Assembly: GCF_025398255.1 (NCBI RefSeq)
Contig: NZ_JAODNW010000018.1
Location: 1-64,000 of the forward strand
Source: Chelativorans intermedius
Lineage (GTDB): Bacteria; Pseudomonadota; Alphaproteobacteria; Rhizobiales; Rhizobiaceae
Direction of reading: 5' to 3'
Length of the DNA stretch: 64,000 nucleotides
This document shows, piece by piece, positions 44,328 to 53,972 of the stretch. Position numbers and translations under genes: made by a program. Every line of letters begins with the position of its first letter. Position 1 is the stretch's first letter. The notes beneath the pieces were generated by a model. That model was not told the origin of the DNA, made no database searches, and was given only the letters and a program-made list of their open reading frames with translations.

Positions 44328-45158
44328 ATGGGAGTGAATGCCCGCAATATCAATCTTGTTTCCCGCAGCCTTCTGGCGGGGACGGGGTACGGTATCGTGA
44401 ATCCTGCAAAGGCAAATGGGTCCTGTCCTTCGGATCCTGCCACGCCCATGCTCGCCCAATCGCCGGCCCAGCCGGCAGGCCAGGGGAGCGGACAGGAGAA
44501 TGCGGCCCTGGCCGGCACGCACAGCCGCAGGCTCGAACCGGTACCGCTTGGGGGCAGAGCAAAGCGGATTCTGGATCTGGTGGTGGCCGTTCCGGCGCTC
44601 ATCGTCTCCGCCCCGCTGATGCTGGTTGTCGCCCTTTTGGTCAAGGTCACCGCCGGCGGACCCGTTCTGTTCGCTCATCGGCGCATGGGCTTCAACGGCC
44701 GGCCGTTCGATTGCTACAAGTTTCGCACGATGGTGGCGAATGCGGAGGATGTGCTGCGGGATCATCTGGCCAACAATCCGCAAGCCGAGCAAGAATGGCG
44801 TACAGACCGGAAGCTGCTGCACGATCCGCGCGTCACCTTTCTTGGCCGCATGCTGCGCAAGTCGAGCGTTGATGAGCTCCCGCAGCTCTTCAATATCTTG
44901 CGCGGGGAGATGAGCTGTGTCGGTCCGCGTCCCATCATGGCGGACGAGCTCCAGCAATATGGGGCCTTTTCCAGCGATTATCTGCGTGCGCGCCCGGGGC
45001 TGACAGGGCTGTGGCAGATCAGCGGCAGGAGCTCGACCGGCTATGCGCGCCGCGTGGTGCTTGATGCCCAATACGTCCGCAACTGGTCGCTGTGGGGCGA
45101 TATCGCAATTCTGGCCTGGACGGTTGTCGCCGTCATGCGGTTTGAACAGGCTTCCTGA
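44328..45158 (+). CDS. ExoY/WcaJ-like undecaprenyl-phosphate sugar phosphotransferase
   Basis: This starts the repeat unit by moving a hexose-1-phosphate to undecaprenyl phosphate. The polyprenol-type domain begins at about residue 75 of 276: KRILDLVVAVPALIVSAP (membrane re-entrant helix), YKFRTMVANAEDVL, LRKSSVDELPQLFNILRGEM, SCVGPRPIM and RPGLTGLWQISGRSS. The first 70 residues are low-complexity, so the start (44328, 44316 or 44448) is uncertain and no RBS is clear. Short length without the N-terminal four-TM region matches ExoY rather than WbaP or WcaJ. Confidence 0.9.
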   Translation: MGVNARNINLVSRSLLAGTGYGIVNPAKANGSCPSDPATPMLAQSPAQPAGQGSGQENAALAGTHSRRLEPVPLGGRAKRILDLVVAVPALIVSAPLMLVVALLVKVTAGGPVLFAHRRMGFNGRPFDCYKFRTMVANAEDVLRDHLANNPQAEQEWRTDRKLLHDPRVTFLGRMLRKSSVDELPQLFNILRGEMSCVGPRPIMADELQQYGAFSSDYLRARPGLTGLWQISGRSSTGYARRVVLDAQYVRNWSLWGDIAILAWTVVAVMRFEQAS

Positions 45159-45174
45159 CGGCGGGATGACGCCT

Positions 45175-45414
45175 TCATCTTGAGTTTGCGTGCCACAGCA
45201 TGGTCAACACGAGCCCCAGCATGTAGCCGCCCTGCAGGGCAATCACCAGAAAGAGCGTCCACATCAGCCTGCGCTGGCCCGGCAGTTCCAGAAACCACAT
45301 GGCGCCGAAACCTGCAATGACGGTCAGGAGTGTCGCCGCAATCAGCGCAGACACCCGATAGCGAAGCCCGATCAGCAGGCCCACCATGCCTACGGAAACA
45401 AGGCTCCACGCCAC
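45175..45414 (-). CDS. Small membrane protein of the polysaccharide locus
   Basis: A 79-residue protein with three hydrophobic segments (about 2-16, 21-42 and 50-72; IAATLLTVIAGFGAMWFLEL is one of them). The GTG start is preceded by GAGGGAG. It lies 128 bp after the ExoF-like gene on the same strand and convergent with the ExoY-like gene. Unknown function; the position suggests an accessory role in export or regulation. Confidence 0.55.
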   Translation of the reverse strand: MAWSLVSVGMVGLLIGLRYRVSALIAATLLTVIAGFGAMWFLELPGQRRLMWTLFLVIALQGGYMLGLVLTMLWHANSR

Positions 45415-45542
45415 CGAAAGCTCCCTCTGCGCGTCCTGTCCTTGAGGAACAGCATTGGCGTCAGGAAAGCAGAGTCGTATGGATTTGTGAAGCGGACGAG
45501 ATGCCGGCCTGCGGCCTTTTTGTCCATGCCGGCCGAAGATGT

Positions 45543-46907
45543 TCAGAAGTCGATGCCGGCGGCCTGCGCCGGACCGGTCGGCATTTCGATGCCGGAGGGG
45601 ATGGGGATCTCCACCTTGATCGTATCTCCCGGCTTGATCGGGGTTGCTTCCTGCGCCGGTAGCGTATCGGGGCCGTTCTCGCCCGGACGGAGGATCGTGT
45701 AGCGCGCCTGGGATGCGTCGATGCCGGCAAGGCTTGCCGCCAGATGGGGTGCGGTGGCCTCGGAATCGCGCAGCAGGCGCATGGCGGTGTCGGTCCTTCG
45801 CGCGAGGGCGTCGAGCTGTGCCTGGGTCTCGCGCAGGGCAAACGCAACGTCGTTGGCGCGCTGGTTGCGCAGCTCCAGGATTGTGACGTCGGTCCGGCTG
45901 ATTTCCTGCTGCGTGCGCAACAGGCCCGTTTCGGCAGACAGCCTTTCGCTCTGGATCTGCGCCAGCGTGCGTTCCAGCGACATCTCTCTGGGCGCCGGCG
46001 CCAGGCCCTTGGCGACAAGCGAGGACACGTTGCCGAGTTCCTTCCTGATCAACTCGATCTGCTTGTCGAGGAAGCCGAGCTGAGTGGTGAGGGAGGCAAG
46101 CTCTTGTTTGAGAAACCTGCGCAGGTCCTCCAGCGCCCGCACCTGGGTGCTGATGGCCTGCCGACGTGCATCGAAAATCAGCTCTTCCTGTTGCTTCACC
46201 CGGATGGCGAGGCTGCTGTCTGCCTGGCTGCTCAGCTCATCTGGAAAGGTGATCTCGTCTTGCCCGGCAAGCTCCGCCTCAAGCCTTGCCTTTCGGGCCA
46301 GGAGGCTGATCTTTTCCAGCGCAAGGGCGATGAGGTCACCGCGCCCCTGAATGATCTCGCGGCGGAAGCGGGCAAGGTCCTGTTCCCACACGCGCAGGCC
46401 GCCTGCGATGCTGAGCGCCTGCAGAACCGTCAGCCCGGGCCTGTATGGAAAAGCACCTGGCTCGGCAACGTCGCCCAGAATGTAGACCGGCCGGAAGTCC
46501 ACCACTTCGACGGAGGCATCCGGCTGGCGCCCCAGTCCCATGTTGCGCATGAGGCTTTCTGCAATGGCCGCAGACACCTGCTCGGCCGTGCGCCCGGCAG
46601 CGTCCACTTCCCCTGCAAAGGGCAGGGCGAGCCTGCCTTCGGCGCCGACGGTGAAAACATCGTTGAGGGCGCTCCATTCGAAGATCACGTCGCGCGAGGC
46701 ACGCCATTCGTAGACCTTGACACGAACCCGGTCCTGGGGGCCGAGCAGATATTCATCGGCATCGGCAGGCGATGGCAGGATCAGGCACAAGCAGGAAAGC
46801 ATGACCCTCCGCAGGAACGGGCCCGGCCTTCCGGCCCCGATGGCACGGCGGCTTTCCGTCTGTCCGTCTCCCTCATTCGGATTGCAGGGGTGCTGGGGTC
46901 TGGGCAT
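45543..46907 (-). CDS. ExoF/Wza-like polysaccharide export protein
   Basis: The periplasmic or outer-membrane polysaccharide export protein, OPX family, ExoF type. The hydrophobic signal region is at about 32-50, followed by the Poly_export domain (YLLGPQDRVRVKVYEW at about 53-68), an SLBB domain (FRPVYILGDVAEPGAFPYRP), and a long coiled coil at about 195-390, as in ExoF. There is no lipobox Cys at the cleavage site, so it is not a lipoprotein. The start may be 46802 (MLSCLCLIL) instead of 46907. It follows the GT2 gene by 17 bp. It partners with the ExoP-like protein for secretion. Confidence 0.88.
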   Translation of the reverse strand: MPRPQHPCNPNEGDGQTESRRAIGAGRPGPFLRRVMLSCLCLILPSPADADEYLLGPQDRVRVKVYEWRASRDVIFEWSALNDVFTVGAEGRLALPFAGEVDAAGRTAEQVSAAIAESLMRNMGLGRQPDASVEVVDFRPVYILGDVAEPGAFPYRPGLTVLQALSIAGGLRVWEQDLARFRREIIQGRGDLIALALEKISLLARKARLEAELAGQDEITFPDELSSQADSSLAIRVKQQEELIFDARRQAISTQVRALEDLRRFLKQELASLTTQLGFLDKQIELIRKELGNVSSLVAKGLAPAPREMSLERTLAQIQSERLSAETGLLRTQQEISRTDVTILELRNQRANDVAFALRETQAQLDALARRTDTAMRLLRDSEATAPHLAASLAGIDASQARYTILRPGENGPDTLPAQEATPIKPGDTIKVEIPIPSGIEMPTGPAQAAGIDF

Positions 46908-46924
46908 GGCGCGGTTCTACCTGT

Positions 46925-47800
46925 TCAGATGTTCATGATGTATTCGGGCTCGATGCGCCCCGTAAGGACATGGGCGAGCGCGCGAATATTGCCGCGCAGG
47001 CGACCACGCCGGTCGATGTGGGGCTCCGGCCGGATGCTGCCTAAAAGATTGGCGGCCACGTTGCGGCCGATCAGCCGCAGGGCGAAGCCGGCCGGGACAC
47101 TGCCTTTGCGGATGAGATAGATGGGATTGGCAACCTGGGAATAGCCGAAGCGCTCGCCGCTGACCCTTCCGCTCTTGGTGCCGAGATGGACACCGCGAAT
47201 GTTGCTGACGGCGACGACCGCGCCGCGTCGTCTGAGCCGGCTGGTGAAGTCCACGTCTTCCTGCCAGCCATAGAGGGCGAGCCGTTCGTCGAAACGCAGG
47301 TCGCCTACCAGCCGGGCCCGGATCGACATGTTGCATCCATAAGCGCCGAGATGATGGACGATTTCCGGCGGGGACTCCGGGTTTGGCGGGGGTTCGCCGA
47401 GGGCATCGAGGCCCTCTTGCCAGTCGAGGCCAGCGGTGGAGGCGCCGTCGCGGACGACATTCCCCATCACCACCGCCCAATCGGGATGTTCCGCAAAGGC
47501 CGCGCAGATGCGCGCCAGATAGTCGTCGGCCGGAATGAAGTCGTCGTCGAAGAAGGTAATGACATCGAAGCGGCCGAGCGTTCTCTCAAGTGCCCTGTTG
47601 CGCTGCGCACTCAGGCCTCGTGGTCCGAGAACGACGGACACGGGGAAGGCGGCTGCGAAGGGCTGGGCGGGCACATCGTCAGCATTCGATGCGGATATGA
47701 CGGCCGCGTCGGGCAGCCGGTGCTGGCGGGCAAGATGGATCAGGAGCCGCGAGACCTGTTCCTGACGGCCCAGGGTTGGAATGACGACAACCAGCCTCAT
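46925..47800 (-). CDS. Glycosyltransferase family 2
   Basis: An inverting GT-A glycosyltransferase of 291 residues. The N-terminus RLVVVIPTLGRQEQVSRLL is followed by the nucleotide/metal motif FFDDDFIP and a catalytic-base region GWQEDVDFTSRLRRRG (ED). The ATG at 47800 follows GGAGTCAACG. It is the first gene of a three-gene leftward unit (GT2, ExoF-like, small membrane protein). Sugar and linkage are unknown. Confidence 0.88.
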   Translation of the reverse strand: MRLVVVIPTLGRQEQVSRLLIHLARQHRLPDAAVISASNADDVPAQPFAAAFPVSVVLGPRGLSAQRNRALERTLGRFDVITFFDDDFIPADDYLARICAAFAEHPDWAVVMGNVVRDGASTAGLDWQEGLDALGEPPPNPESPPEIVHHLGAYGCNMSIRARLVGDLRFDERLALYGWQEDVDFTSRLRRRGAVVAVSNIRGVHLGTKSGRVSGERFGYSQVANPIYLIRKGSVPAGFALRLIGRNVAANLLGSIRPEPHIDRRGRLRGNIRALAHVLTGRIEPEYIMNI

Positions 47801-48078
47801 CGTTGACTCCCAGACGGCAATGTTTGCCCGCCCGCGTGTCGCGGCGGGCCGGATCAATGCTAGGCCGTCGCGGGCTTCGCGGCAGCTTGCGCATAAGGCT
47901 TGGTGGTGAGGTCGGAAGCGTTCGTTTGGCTTAGCCGTACCGGCTTTCGGAGCAGGAACAGGGCGGTCTGCCCCGGCTGCATCGTCCAAAGGCGGGCTTG
48001 CGAAGCAAATGTACCGGAAGGCAGGATCGGCCCCGGCTCGGGGAAGTGCTGCGGAACCGGGAAGCCGCGGGGTTCGAG

Positions 48079-49293
48079 ATGCATCAGACGGTGAAGGCCG
48101 GGTTGGCCGCGACGCAACTGCCCGGTCGGGCAGACCCGGCCCCTTCGGTCGACCGCCAGGCACGCGTTGCCGTCGTTCACGACTGGTGTCCCGATTTTCG
48201 TGGTGGCGAGCGCGTGATTGCCCGGATATGCGCGCTGTTTCCCAATGCCGAGATCTTCACGCTGTTTGACTTCCTGCCGGCCGAGGTCAAGGAAGCCCAT
48301 TTCAAGCATTTGGCCTTCCACACCTCCGCGGCCAACCGTCTGCCGTTGGTGCGCAGATACTACCGCTCCCTTTTCTTTCTCTGTCCGTTTCTGATCGAGC
48401 AGTTCGACGTCACGGGCCATGACCTGGTCATATCCTCCTCGGCCGCCTTTGCGCGTGGCGTTCTGACCCGGCCGGATCAACCGCATCTGTGCTATGTGCA
48501 CAGCCCTGTTCGCTATGCGTGGGACGAGCAGTTTTCCTATCTGGAGCAGGCGGGGCTGGGTTTCGGGCCAAAGGGCTTCCTGTTTCGCTACCTGCTTCAC
48601 CGGTTGAGGGTGTGGGATGCACGCACCGCGCACGGCCCCGATCTCATGCTTGCCAATTCCAGCTATGTGCGCGCCCGAATCCGGCGCATCTACGGCCGGG
48701 ATGCGCGGGTGGTCTTTCCCCCGGTCGCCATCGGGGAGCTCGAATACCGGGAAGACAAGGAAGACTATTTCGTAACCGCGTCCTTTCTTGCGCCCTACAA
48801 GCGTACCGATCTGGTGATCGAGGCGTTCAATGCGATGCCCTCGCGGCGACTGGTGGTGGTGGGGGAGGGCCAGCAGTCACGGAGACTGCGCGCAATGGCC
48901 GGTCGCAACGTGACCTTCACCGGCTATCTCGACCGCGGCGAATATGTGAAGACGGTGGCCGGCGCCAGAGCCATGGTGTTCGCCGGGTGCGAGGACTTCG
49001 GGATCGCCCTTGCGGAGGCACAGGCCTGCGGCACGCCGCTCCTGGCCTTCGAGCGGGGAGGGGCGCGGGATATCGTGAGGCCGTTTTCGACTGTCGGACA
49101 GCCAACGGGGATTCTTTTTTCCCGTCAGACGGTGGAGGCGGTCGTGCAGGCCGTGAACCTGTTCGAGGCCAACCGGGAGGCGATCACGCCGCAGGCCTGT
49201 CGTGCCAATGCCGCGCGGTTCTCGCAGGATCGCTTCGACCGCGAGTTTCTGGCGGCCGTGGGAGCCGTGCAGGACCTCCATCTCATGCGGTGA
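48079..49293 (+). CDS. Glycosyltransferase family 4
   Basis: A retaining GT-B glycosyltransferase of 404 residues. The N-terminal acceptor domain opens VAVVHDWCPDFRGGERV (about 30-46). The C-terminal donor domain has ASFLAPYKRTDLVIEAF and the E-x7-E motif in EDFGIALAEAQACGTP. The WbaZ-like DWCPDFRGGERV is typical of mannosyltransferases, in keeping with the GDP-mannose pyrophosphorylase nearby. It is divergent from the GT2 gene (278-bp spacer without a gene) and its 3' end overlaps the convergent GT4 by 11 bp. Confidence 0.88.
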   Translation: MHQTVKAGLAATQLPGRADPAPSVDRQARVAVVHDWCPDFRGGERVIARICALFPNAEIFTLFDFLPAEVKEAHFKHLAFHTSAANRLPLVRRYYRSLFFLCPFLIEQFDVTGHDLVISSSAAFARGVLTRPDQPHLCYVHSPVRYAWDEQFSYLEQAGLGFGPKGFLFRYLLHRLRVWDARTAHGPDLMLANSSYVRARIRRIYGRDARVVFPPVAIGELEYREDKEDYFVTASFLAPYKRTDLVIEAFNAMPSRRLVVVGEGQQSRRLRAMAGRNVTFTGYLDRGEYVKTVAGARAMVFAGCEDFGIALAEAQACGTPLLAFERGGARDIVRPFSTVGQPTGILFSRQTVEAVVQAVNLFEANREAITPQACRANAARFSQDRFDREFLAAVGAVQDLHLMR

Positions 49294-50416
49294 TTTGAGG
49301 TGCGATATCGCGACCTTCGCCGGCAGGAAGAGCGTCGAGCAGCGCCATGATGTGGAGATAGCGCCGGGCAGAGGCCAGCCAGCAGAAGGTTGCGGCTTGC
49401 CGTTTTCCCCGGGCGATCAACGTTTCGCGCAGGCCGGGTTCCAGGCGCAGCCTGTCGAAACAGGCAAGCCAGGCCTGCGGATCGTGTGGCGAGGCATAAA
49501 GGGCCGCATCGCCGCAGATCTCCGGCAGGCTCGCCCGCGGCGATGCAACCACCGGACAGCCTGTAGCCATCGCTTCGAGGGGTGGAAGGCCGAAGCCTTC
49601 CACAAGGGAGGGGAAGGCGAGGCAGAGACAGTCCTGCAGCAGCGCCGCCATCTCCTCGTCGCAAAGCCGGCCGAGGGGAAGGATGTTGCCGGCTTCCTGC
49701 GCGCCGGGCGGCCTGAACACCCGCGCATCGGTGGAGCCGACCAGGGCAACGCGCAGCCCGGCCTCCGCCAGGCGGTCTGCCATTGCGACAATGAGCTGCA
49801 TGTTCTTGTGCGGGGCTTTGCTGCCGACCACGACAATCGTGTTGCGGCCAGAAGCAGCAAGCGTCGTGGCAGAATGGCGAGGTTGCCAGCGGGCCGCGTG
49901 TTCGTGCCCGTTGGGGATCACCGTGATCTTGTCTGCCGCGGCGATCCGCCAGCGGACAAGCTCCCCGGCAGAATAGCGCGAGACGGTGGCAAGCCGGGCG
50001 GCGCGTCCGCCGAGCGCTGGCAGCAGCGCGCGGTACACGAGACGGAAGGGAAGGGAGTAGCTCTGCGGATGGCTGAGGGTGTTGACGTCATGGATGCACA
50101 GGATCTGTTTCCCGATGGCGAGGGGGCCGGTGTTGCACAGGCTGAGAAGACCGCCACGAAGGCATAGCGGCAGAACCGTCTGTTCCCAGGCATGGCCGCT
50201 CAGGGGGCCGACCCTTCGCGTGCGAATGGCCACAAGGCGCGGCGCCTGCGCGTCGGGAGGAAGCACGAGCTCGAGATCGAGGTCGGTTGTCAGCCCACTG
50301 CCTGCAGCCACGAGTTCGTCGAGCTGGCGCACGATCTCGAAGGCGTATCGCTGCACGCCGGTGAGGGGCTGCGCCAGGAAGCGGCCATTGATCGCCCAGC
50401 ATCGTCGCACCATCAC
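49283..50416 (-). CDS. Glycosyltransferase family 4 (paralogue A)
   Basis: A GT-B enzyme of 377 residues: INGRFLAQPLTGVQRYAFEI near the start, ILCIHDVNTLSHPQSYSLPF, GSKAPHKNMQLIVAMADRLA, and E-x7-E in EGFGLPPLEAMATGCPV. It resembles the divergent GT4 at 50744 along its length (for instance the IHDVNT/IHDLHT segments and the RRAARL/RRAARI segments), so the two probably arose by duplication and inversion. GAGGAGCG precedes the ATG at 50413, which may be the true start. Confidence 0.87.
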   Translation of the reverse strand: MMVRRCWAINGRFLAQPLTGVQRYAFEIVRQLDELVAAGSGLTTDLDLELVLPPDAQAPRLVAIRTRRVGPLSGHAWEQTVLPLCLRGGLLSLCNTGPLAIGKQILCIHDVNTLSHPQSYSLPFRLVYRALLPALGGRAARLATVSRYSAGELVRWRIAAADKITVIPNGHEHAARWQPRHSATTLAASGRNTIVVVGSKAPHKNMQLIVAMADRLAEAGLRVALVGSTDARVFRPPGAQEAGNILPLGRLCDEEMAALLQDCLCLAFPSLVEGFGLPPLEAMATGCPVVASPRASLPEICGDAALYASPHDPQAWLACFDRLRLEPGLRETLIARGKRQAATFCWLASARRYLHIMALLDALPAGEGRDIAPQITA

Positions 50417-50743
50417 CGCTCCTCAGGCTCAAGCGTGCATTCTAGCGTGGGGAGCAGCCAGGTTGTCCTGGCGATTGGGAGGAAGGCGCGATGCTTCTCT
50501 TCGACAAAAGGGCAAGCATTCGCCCGCTCGGAGAGCACGGCGGCATCAGGCTTCCCCTTTCGGGCAGTGGCGCCTGCAAAGACCGGCTTTCCTCGCTCCC
50601 GATGGCCCGTGAAACAGGCAAATGGCTGAGGTGCGAGGGGGAGATACGCCGAAGAGCGGAGGTCCCGCCCCCTGTCTCGATGATATGTTTGGGATCGTGG
50701 CGCGCGCCTGCGAACGTGCGCCGTTGCGGGAAGGGTCAAGACC
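50417..50743. other. Divergent intergenic region between GT4 paralogues
   Basis: A 327-bp spacer; small frames here show no match. It should contain back-to-back promoters for the two related glycosyltransferase genes. I see no repeat or operator that I would support. Confidence 0.5.
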
Positions 50744-51922
50744 GTGGACGGGCGGCAGGACGGCAACTCCGATATCGAACGGCTGGAACCAGCGCGACCG
50801 GCGGTCCGGCGCCAGGCAGCGGATGGACCGGCACGGCGCTTCTGGTCCGTCAATGGCGATTTCGTTGCGCTTGCTCCCAATGGTGTCGCCCGCTATGCGC
50901 GGGAGGTGACGCTGGCGCTCGATCGTCTGATTGCGCAGGACCATCCCCTTGCGCGCGGGCTGAAGGTTGAACTCGTCGCGCCGAGAGCTTCAGCATTGCC
51001 CCTGGAAGCGATTGCGGTCCGCATCGTGCCGGAATTTTCGCGGCCCAGATTGCCGCAATTCTGGGTTCAGGTACAGCTTCCGCGGCACGTGCAGGGCGGA
51101 TTGCTGAGCTTCTGCAATCTCGCGCCGGTGCTCGTGAAGCGCCAGATCGTCTGTATCCACGATCTGCACACGCGCCTCATGCCCGAGAGCTACGGGTTCG
51201 GTTTTCGTCTGGCGCATCGCATCATTCTTCCGCTGCTTGGCAGGCGGGCGGCCCGGATAACCACGGTTTCGCAGTTGTCCCGGCAGCATCTGGCCGGCCA
51301 TCGCATCGCCGCGGAAGACAGGATAACGGTCACCTATAATGGCAGCGACCATGTGGAGCGCTGGAATGCCTGGCATTCGAACCTGCAGGTTCCCGCGCGG
51401 CGCGGCTACGTGCTCTGCCTGGGTCAGACGCAAAGATACAAGAACGTGGAGATCCTTCTTCGTCTCTGCCCTCTGCTTCAGGCCATGGGGCTTGAGATGT
51501 GGATGGCGGGCGACGTCGACAGACAGGCGCTTTCCAGGCTCGTCGCGCCGTTGCCGGAGAACCTGCGCCTTCTCGGGCGCATCAGCGATCACGACCTCAA
51601 GAAGGCCCTGAGGGGCGCGCTTTGCTTCCTCTTCCCTTCGAGGATCGAAGGGTTTGGCCTGCCCGCGGTAGAGGCGATGCGGGCAGGATGTCCGGTGGTG
51701 GCCTCCACCGCGCCCTGCCTGCCGGAGGTCTGTGGTGAAGCAGCCCTTTATGCGGATCCCGACGATCTGGACGGCTGGGCAAGCGCGATCAGCGACATCG
51801 AAAGGAAACCGTCCCTGCGCGCACAGCTTTCCGAGGCGGGTCGGCGCAAGTCACGGGACTATTCCTGGCGCACCATCGCCGAAATCTATCTGAAACTCAT
51901 GGCGGAAGTGGATGGCATATGA
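50744..51922 (+). CDS. Glycosyltransferase family 4 (paralogue B)
   Basis: A GT-B enzyme of 392 residues with a GTG start and a 33-residue polar N-terminal tail before FWSVNGDFVALAPNGVARYA. Donor-domain motifs are LGQTQRYKNVEILLRLCPLL and E-x7-E in EGFGLPAVEAMRAGCPV. Related to paralogue A in the opposite orientation. The GT2 at 52050 follows by about 130 bp, so these form a rightward unit of three glycosyltransferases. The true start may lie further in, near the conserved part. Confidence 0.86.
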   Translation: MDGRQDGNSDIERLEPARPAVRRQAADGPARRFWSVNGDFVALAPNGVARYAREVTLALDRLIAQDHPLARGLKVELVAPRASALPLEAIAVRIVPEFSRPRLPQFWVQVQLPRHVQGGLLSFCNLAPVLVKRQIVCIHDLHTRLMPESYGFGFRLAHRIILPLLGRRAARITTVSQLSRQHLAGHRIAAEDRITVTYNGSDHVERWNAWHSNLQVPARRGYVLCLGQTQRYKNVEILLRLCPLLQAMGLEMWMAGDVDRQALSRLVAPLPENLRLLGRISDHDLKKALRGALCFLFPSRIEGFGLPAVEAMRAGCPVVASTAPCLPEVCGEAALYADPDDLDGWASAISDIERKPSLRAQLSEAGRRKSRDYSWRTIAEIYLKLMAEVDGI

Positions 51923-52049
51923 GCGGACCAAGACATGCCTGCACGCAGCACCCAGGCACGCAGGCGCCGCCCAAGTGCGACCGCAGGATCATGCGGGCCA
52001 CCGGGCTGCGCGTGCGGAACCGGCCGGCGAGTGTGCGCGGAGCCGGCTG

Positions 52050-53027
52050 ATGGCAAGCGTCGATATCGTCATCCCCTGTTACAACTACGGGCGCTTTCTT
52101 CCCCGCAGCGTGGAGAGTGTCCTTTCCCAGAACGTGCGGGATCTCAGGATCATCATCATCGACAATGCCTCGACGGACGACAGCGTGGAGGTGGCGCAGC
52201 GCCTGATGCGAATGGACAGCCGCATCGCCCTCGTGCGCCATGCGGTCAACCTCGGTCCCCATGCCTCGTTCAACGAAGGCATCGATCTGGCGGGCGCCGA
52301 TTACTTCATGATCCTGTGCGCTGACGACCTCCTGGCGGACGGGGTGCTGAGCCGCGCCATCGACATCCTGGAGGTTTGTCCACAGGCTGCCTTCCTGCTG
52401 GGCGCGGAAGGGCGCCCGATCATTGGGGATCAGGAGCCGGGCAAGCAGCGCCATCCCTCCGGCTGGCGGCTCACCAGCGGCCATCGCTTCATCGAGAGAT
52501 GCTGCCGGACCTATGCGCAGGATCTGGCTGCCTACGCAATCCTCGCGCGCACCCGCGTGCAGAAGGAGGTGGGGCATTATCGGGCCTCGCTCACCCATCT
52601 CGACGATGTGGAGCTGGCGTTGCGCCTGGCATGTGAGGGTGCGGTGGTGGAGATCGAGTCGCCGCTCGTCATCAAGCGCCTTCATGCGGACAACCTGTCG
52701 GAGGGCATGTGGCAGGACAGGAAATTCGATCTGCAGGAAAGGGAAAGGGCGTTCGAGAGTTTCTTTGCACGGGAGGGCGCCTCCCTTCCGGGCAGTGCAC
52801 GGCTGCACGCCCTGTCGAAGCGCCGTATTGGCGAGGCTGCATACTGGTCCGCCGCCTCGCACTTCGTGCGCGGCCATGCCGGCCAGGGCAGGGCGCTTCT
52901 GCACTATGCCTTCGCGCTCAATCCGCTGTCGATGCTCATCCCCCCGATCGGACATCTGTACCGGACAAAGGGAGCCTTCAGGCGTGTATCGTCGGTGGTG
53001 GCCAGCCGTCTGGGGGGAGGTGCATGA
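52050..53027 (+). CDS. Glycosyltransferase family 2
   Basis: A GT-A enzyme of 325 residues: VDIVIPCYNYGRFLPRSVES at 4-23, IIIDNASTDDS, and the metal motif ILCADDLLADG at about 88-98. The C-terminal third is helical and may bind the membrane. The ATG at 52050 is chosen because the family match starts there; an extension to 51912 is arginine-rich and unmatched. Its stop overlaps the GT8 start (ATGA). Confidence 0.88.
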   Translation: MASVDIVIPCYNYGRFLPRSVESVLSQNVRDLRIIIIDNASTDDSVEVAQRLMRMDSRIALVRHAVNLGPHASFNEGIDLAGADYFMILCADDLLADGVLSRAIDILEVCPQAAFLLGAEGRPIIGDQEPGKQRHPSGWRLTSGHRFIERCCRTYAQDLAAYAILARTRVQKEVGHYRASLTHLDDVELALRLACEGAVVEIESPLVIKRLHADNLSEGMWQDRKFDLQERERAFESFFAREGASLPGSARLHALSKRRIGEAAYWSAASHFVRGHAGQGRALLHYAFALNPLSMLIPPIGHLYRTKGAFRRVSSVVASRLGGGA

Positions 53028-53953
53028 GCGCCGGACTGGGCATTGTCTATCTGACGGATGGCAATCGCGACGACCTGACCTATGCCAGTATTGCCGCGCT
53101 GGCGATGCATCATGAGCGCAGCCTGGATATCCACGTCGTGCAGGCCGGTTTCCGCGCCCTGCCCCCCTCCAGCCTTCTGCGGTGGGTGCAAGGGATGGGG
53201 CATCGCCTTGCCACGCACTATCTGCCGGCCGGCCGGCAGCACGGCCGGCCGGGATGGGGGCACATAACGGCGACCGCCTTTGCCAAGGTGGAAGCGATCG
53301 AAGCGGTCGCCGGGGCCTACGACCATGTGTGCTATCTCGACAACGACATGCTGACGATGCGGCCAGTCGACCTGCGCAGGGCCGCGCCGCGCCACCTTCC
53401 CCTCGCCGCCGTGCCGGACCTTTCGGTTTCCACCGGGCTGGACAATCCGGCCTTTTTTCGCAATTGCGAGACACATGGCCTGCCAAGGCGCTACTTCAAT
53501 TCGGGCTTCCTGTCGATCGATGTGTCGCGCTGGCGGGACCGCTCCATGGCCGCGCGCTATCATGCGGCGGTGGAGAACCACAAGGCGTTCTGCCCCTATT
53601 GGGACGGTCCCTGCCAGGATCTCGATCAGTGCGCGCTCAACCTGGCCGCCGGAGGAGATTGGGAGACGCTTCCCATCGGGTTCAACGTGCAGAAATCCGC
53701 GTTCCAGACTTGCCACTGGCAGCGCGCGTTGATCCGCCACTATACGGGCCCTGAGAAGTTTCTTCCCGTAAAGCCGCACCGCGCCGATGGTCTGGAACAT
53801 TCGCTGCTTCGCCGCATAGCGACGGTGGTCCCCGAACTTTCCGTGGAGATGCCTCCGCGGATTTTCATCCTGGCATATCTTGCCAACGGGTTTCGCCGGC
53901 GCCGTGCGCGACAGCGCATCTCGCACCTCATCAGCCAGCATCTGCAGGTCTGA
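53024..53953 (+). CDS. Glycosyltransferase family 8-like
   Basis: A 309-residue retaining GT-A-type enzyme. The DxD metal motif is D106-N107-D108 (CYLDNDMLTM), and RRYFNSGFLSIDVSRW and a C-terminal conserved H (RHYTGPEKFL, the GT8 HxxGxxKPW-like site) are present. GT8 enzymes usually transfer glucose or galactose. The ATG overlaps the GT2 stop by four bases; a longer open frame from 52709 is only an overlap with GT2. Confidence 0.82.
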   Translation: MSAGLGIVYLTDGNRDDLTYASIAALAMHHERSLDIHVVQAGFRALPPSSLLRWVQGMGHRLATHYLPAGRQHGRPGWGHITATAFAKVEAIEAVAGAYDHVCYLDNDMLTMRPVDLRRAAPRHLPLAAVPDLSVSTGLDNPAFFRNCETHGLPRRYFNSGFLSIDVSRWRDRSMAARYHAAVENHKAFCPYWDGPCQDLDQCALNLAAGGDWETLPIGFNVQKSAFQTCHWQRALIRHYTGPEKFLPVKPHRADGLEHSLLRRIATVVPELSVEMPPRIFILAYLANGFRRRRARQRISHLISQHLQV

Positions 53954-53972
53954 TCGGGCCGGTTGCGTGTCC

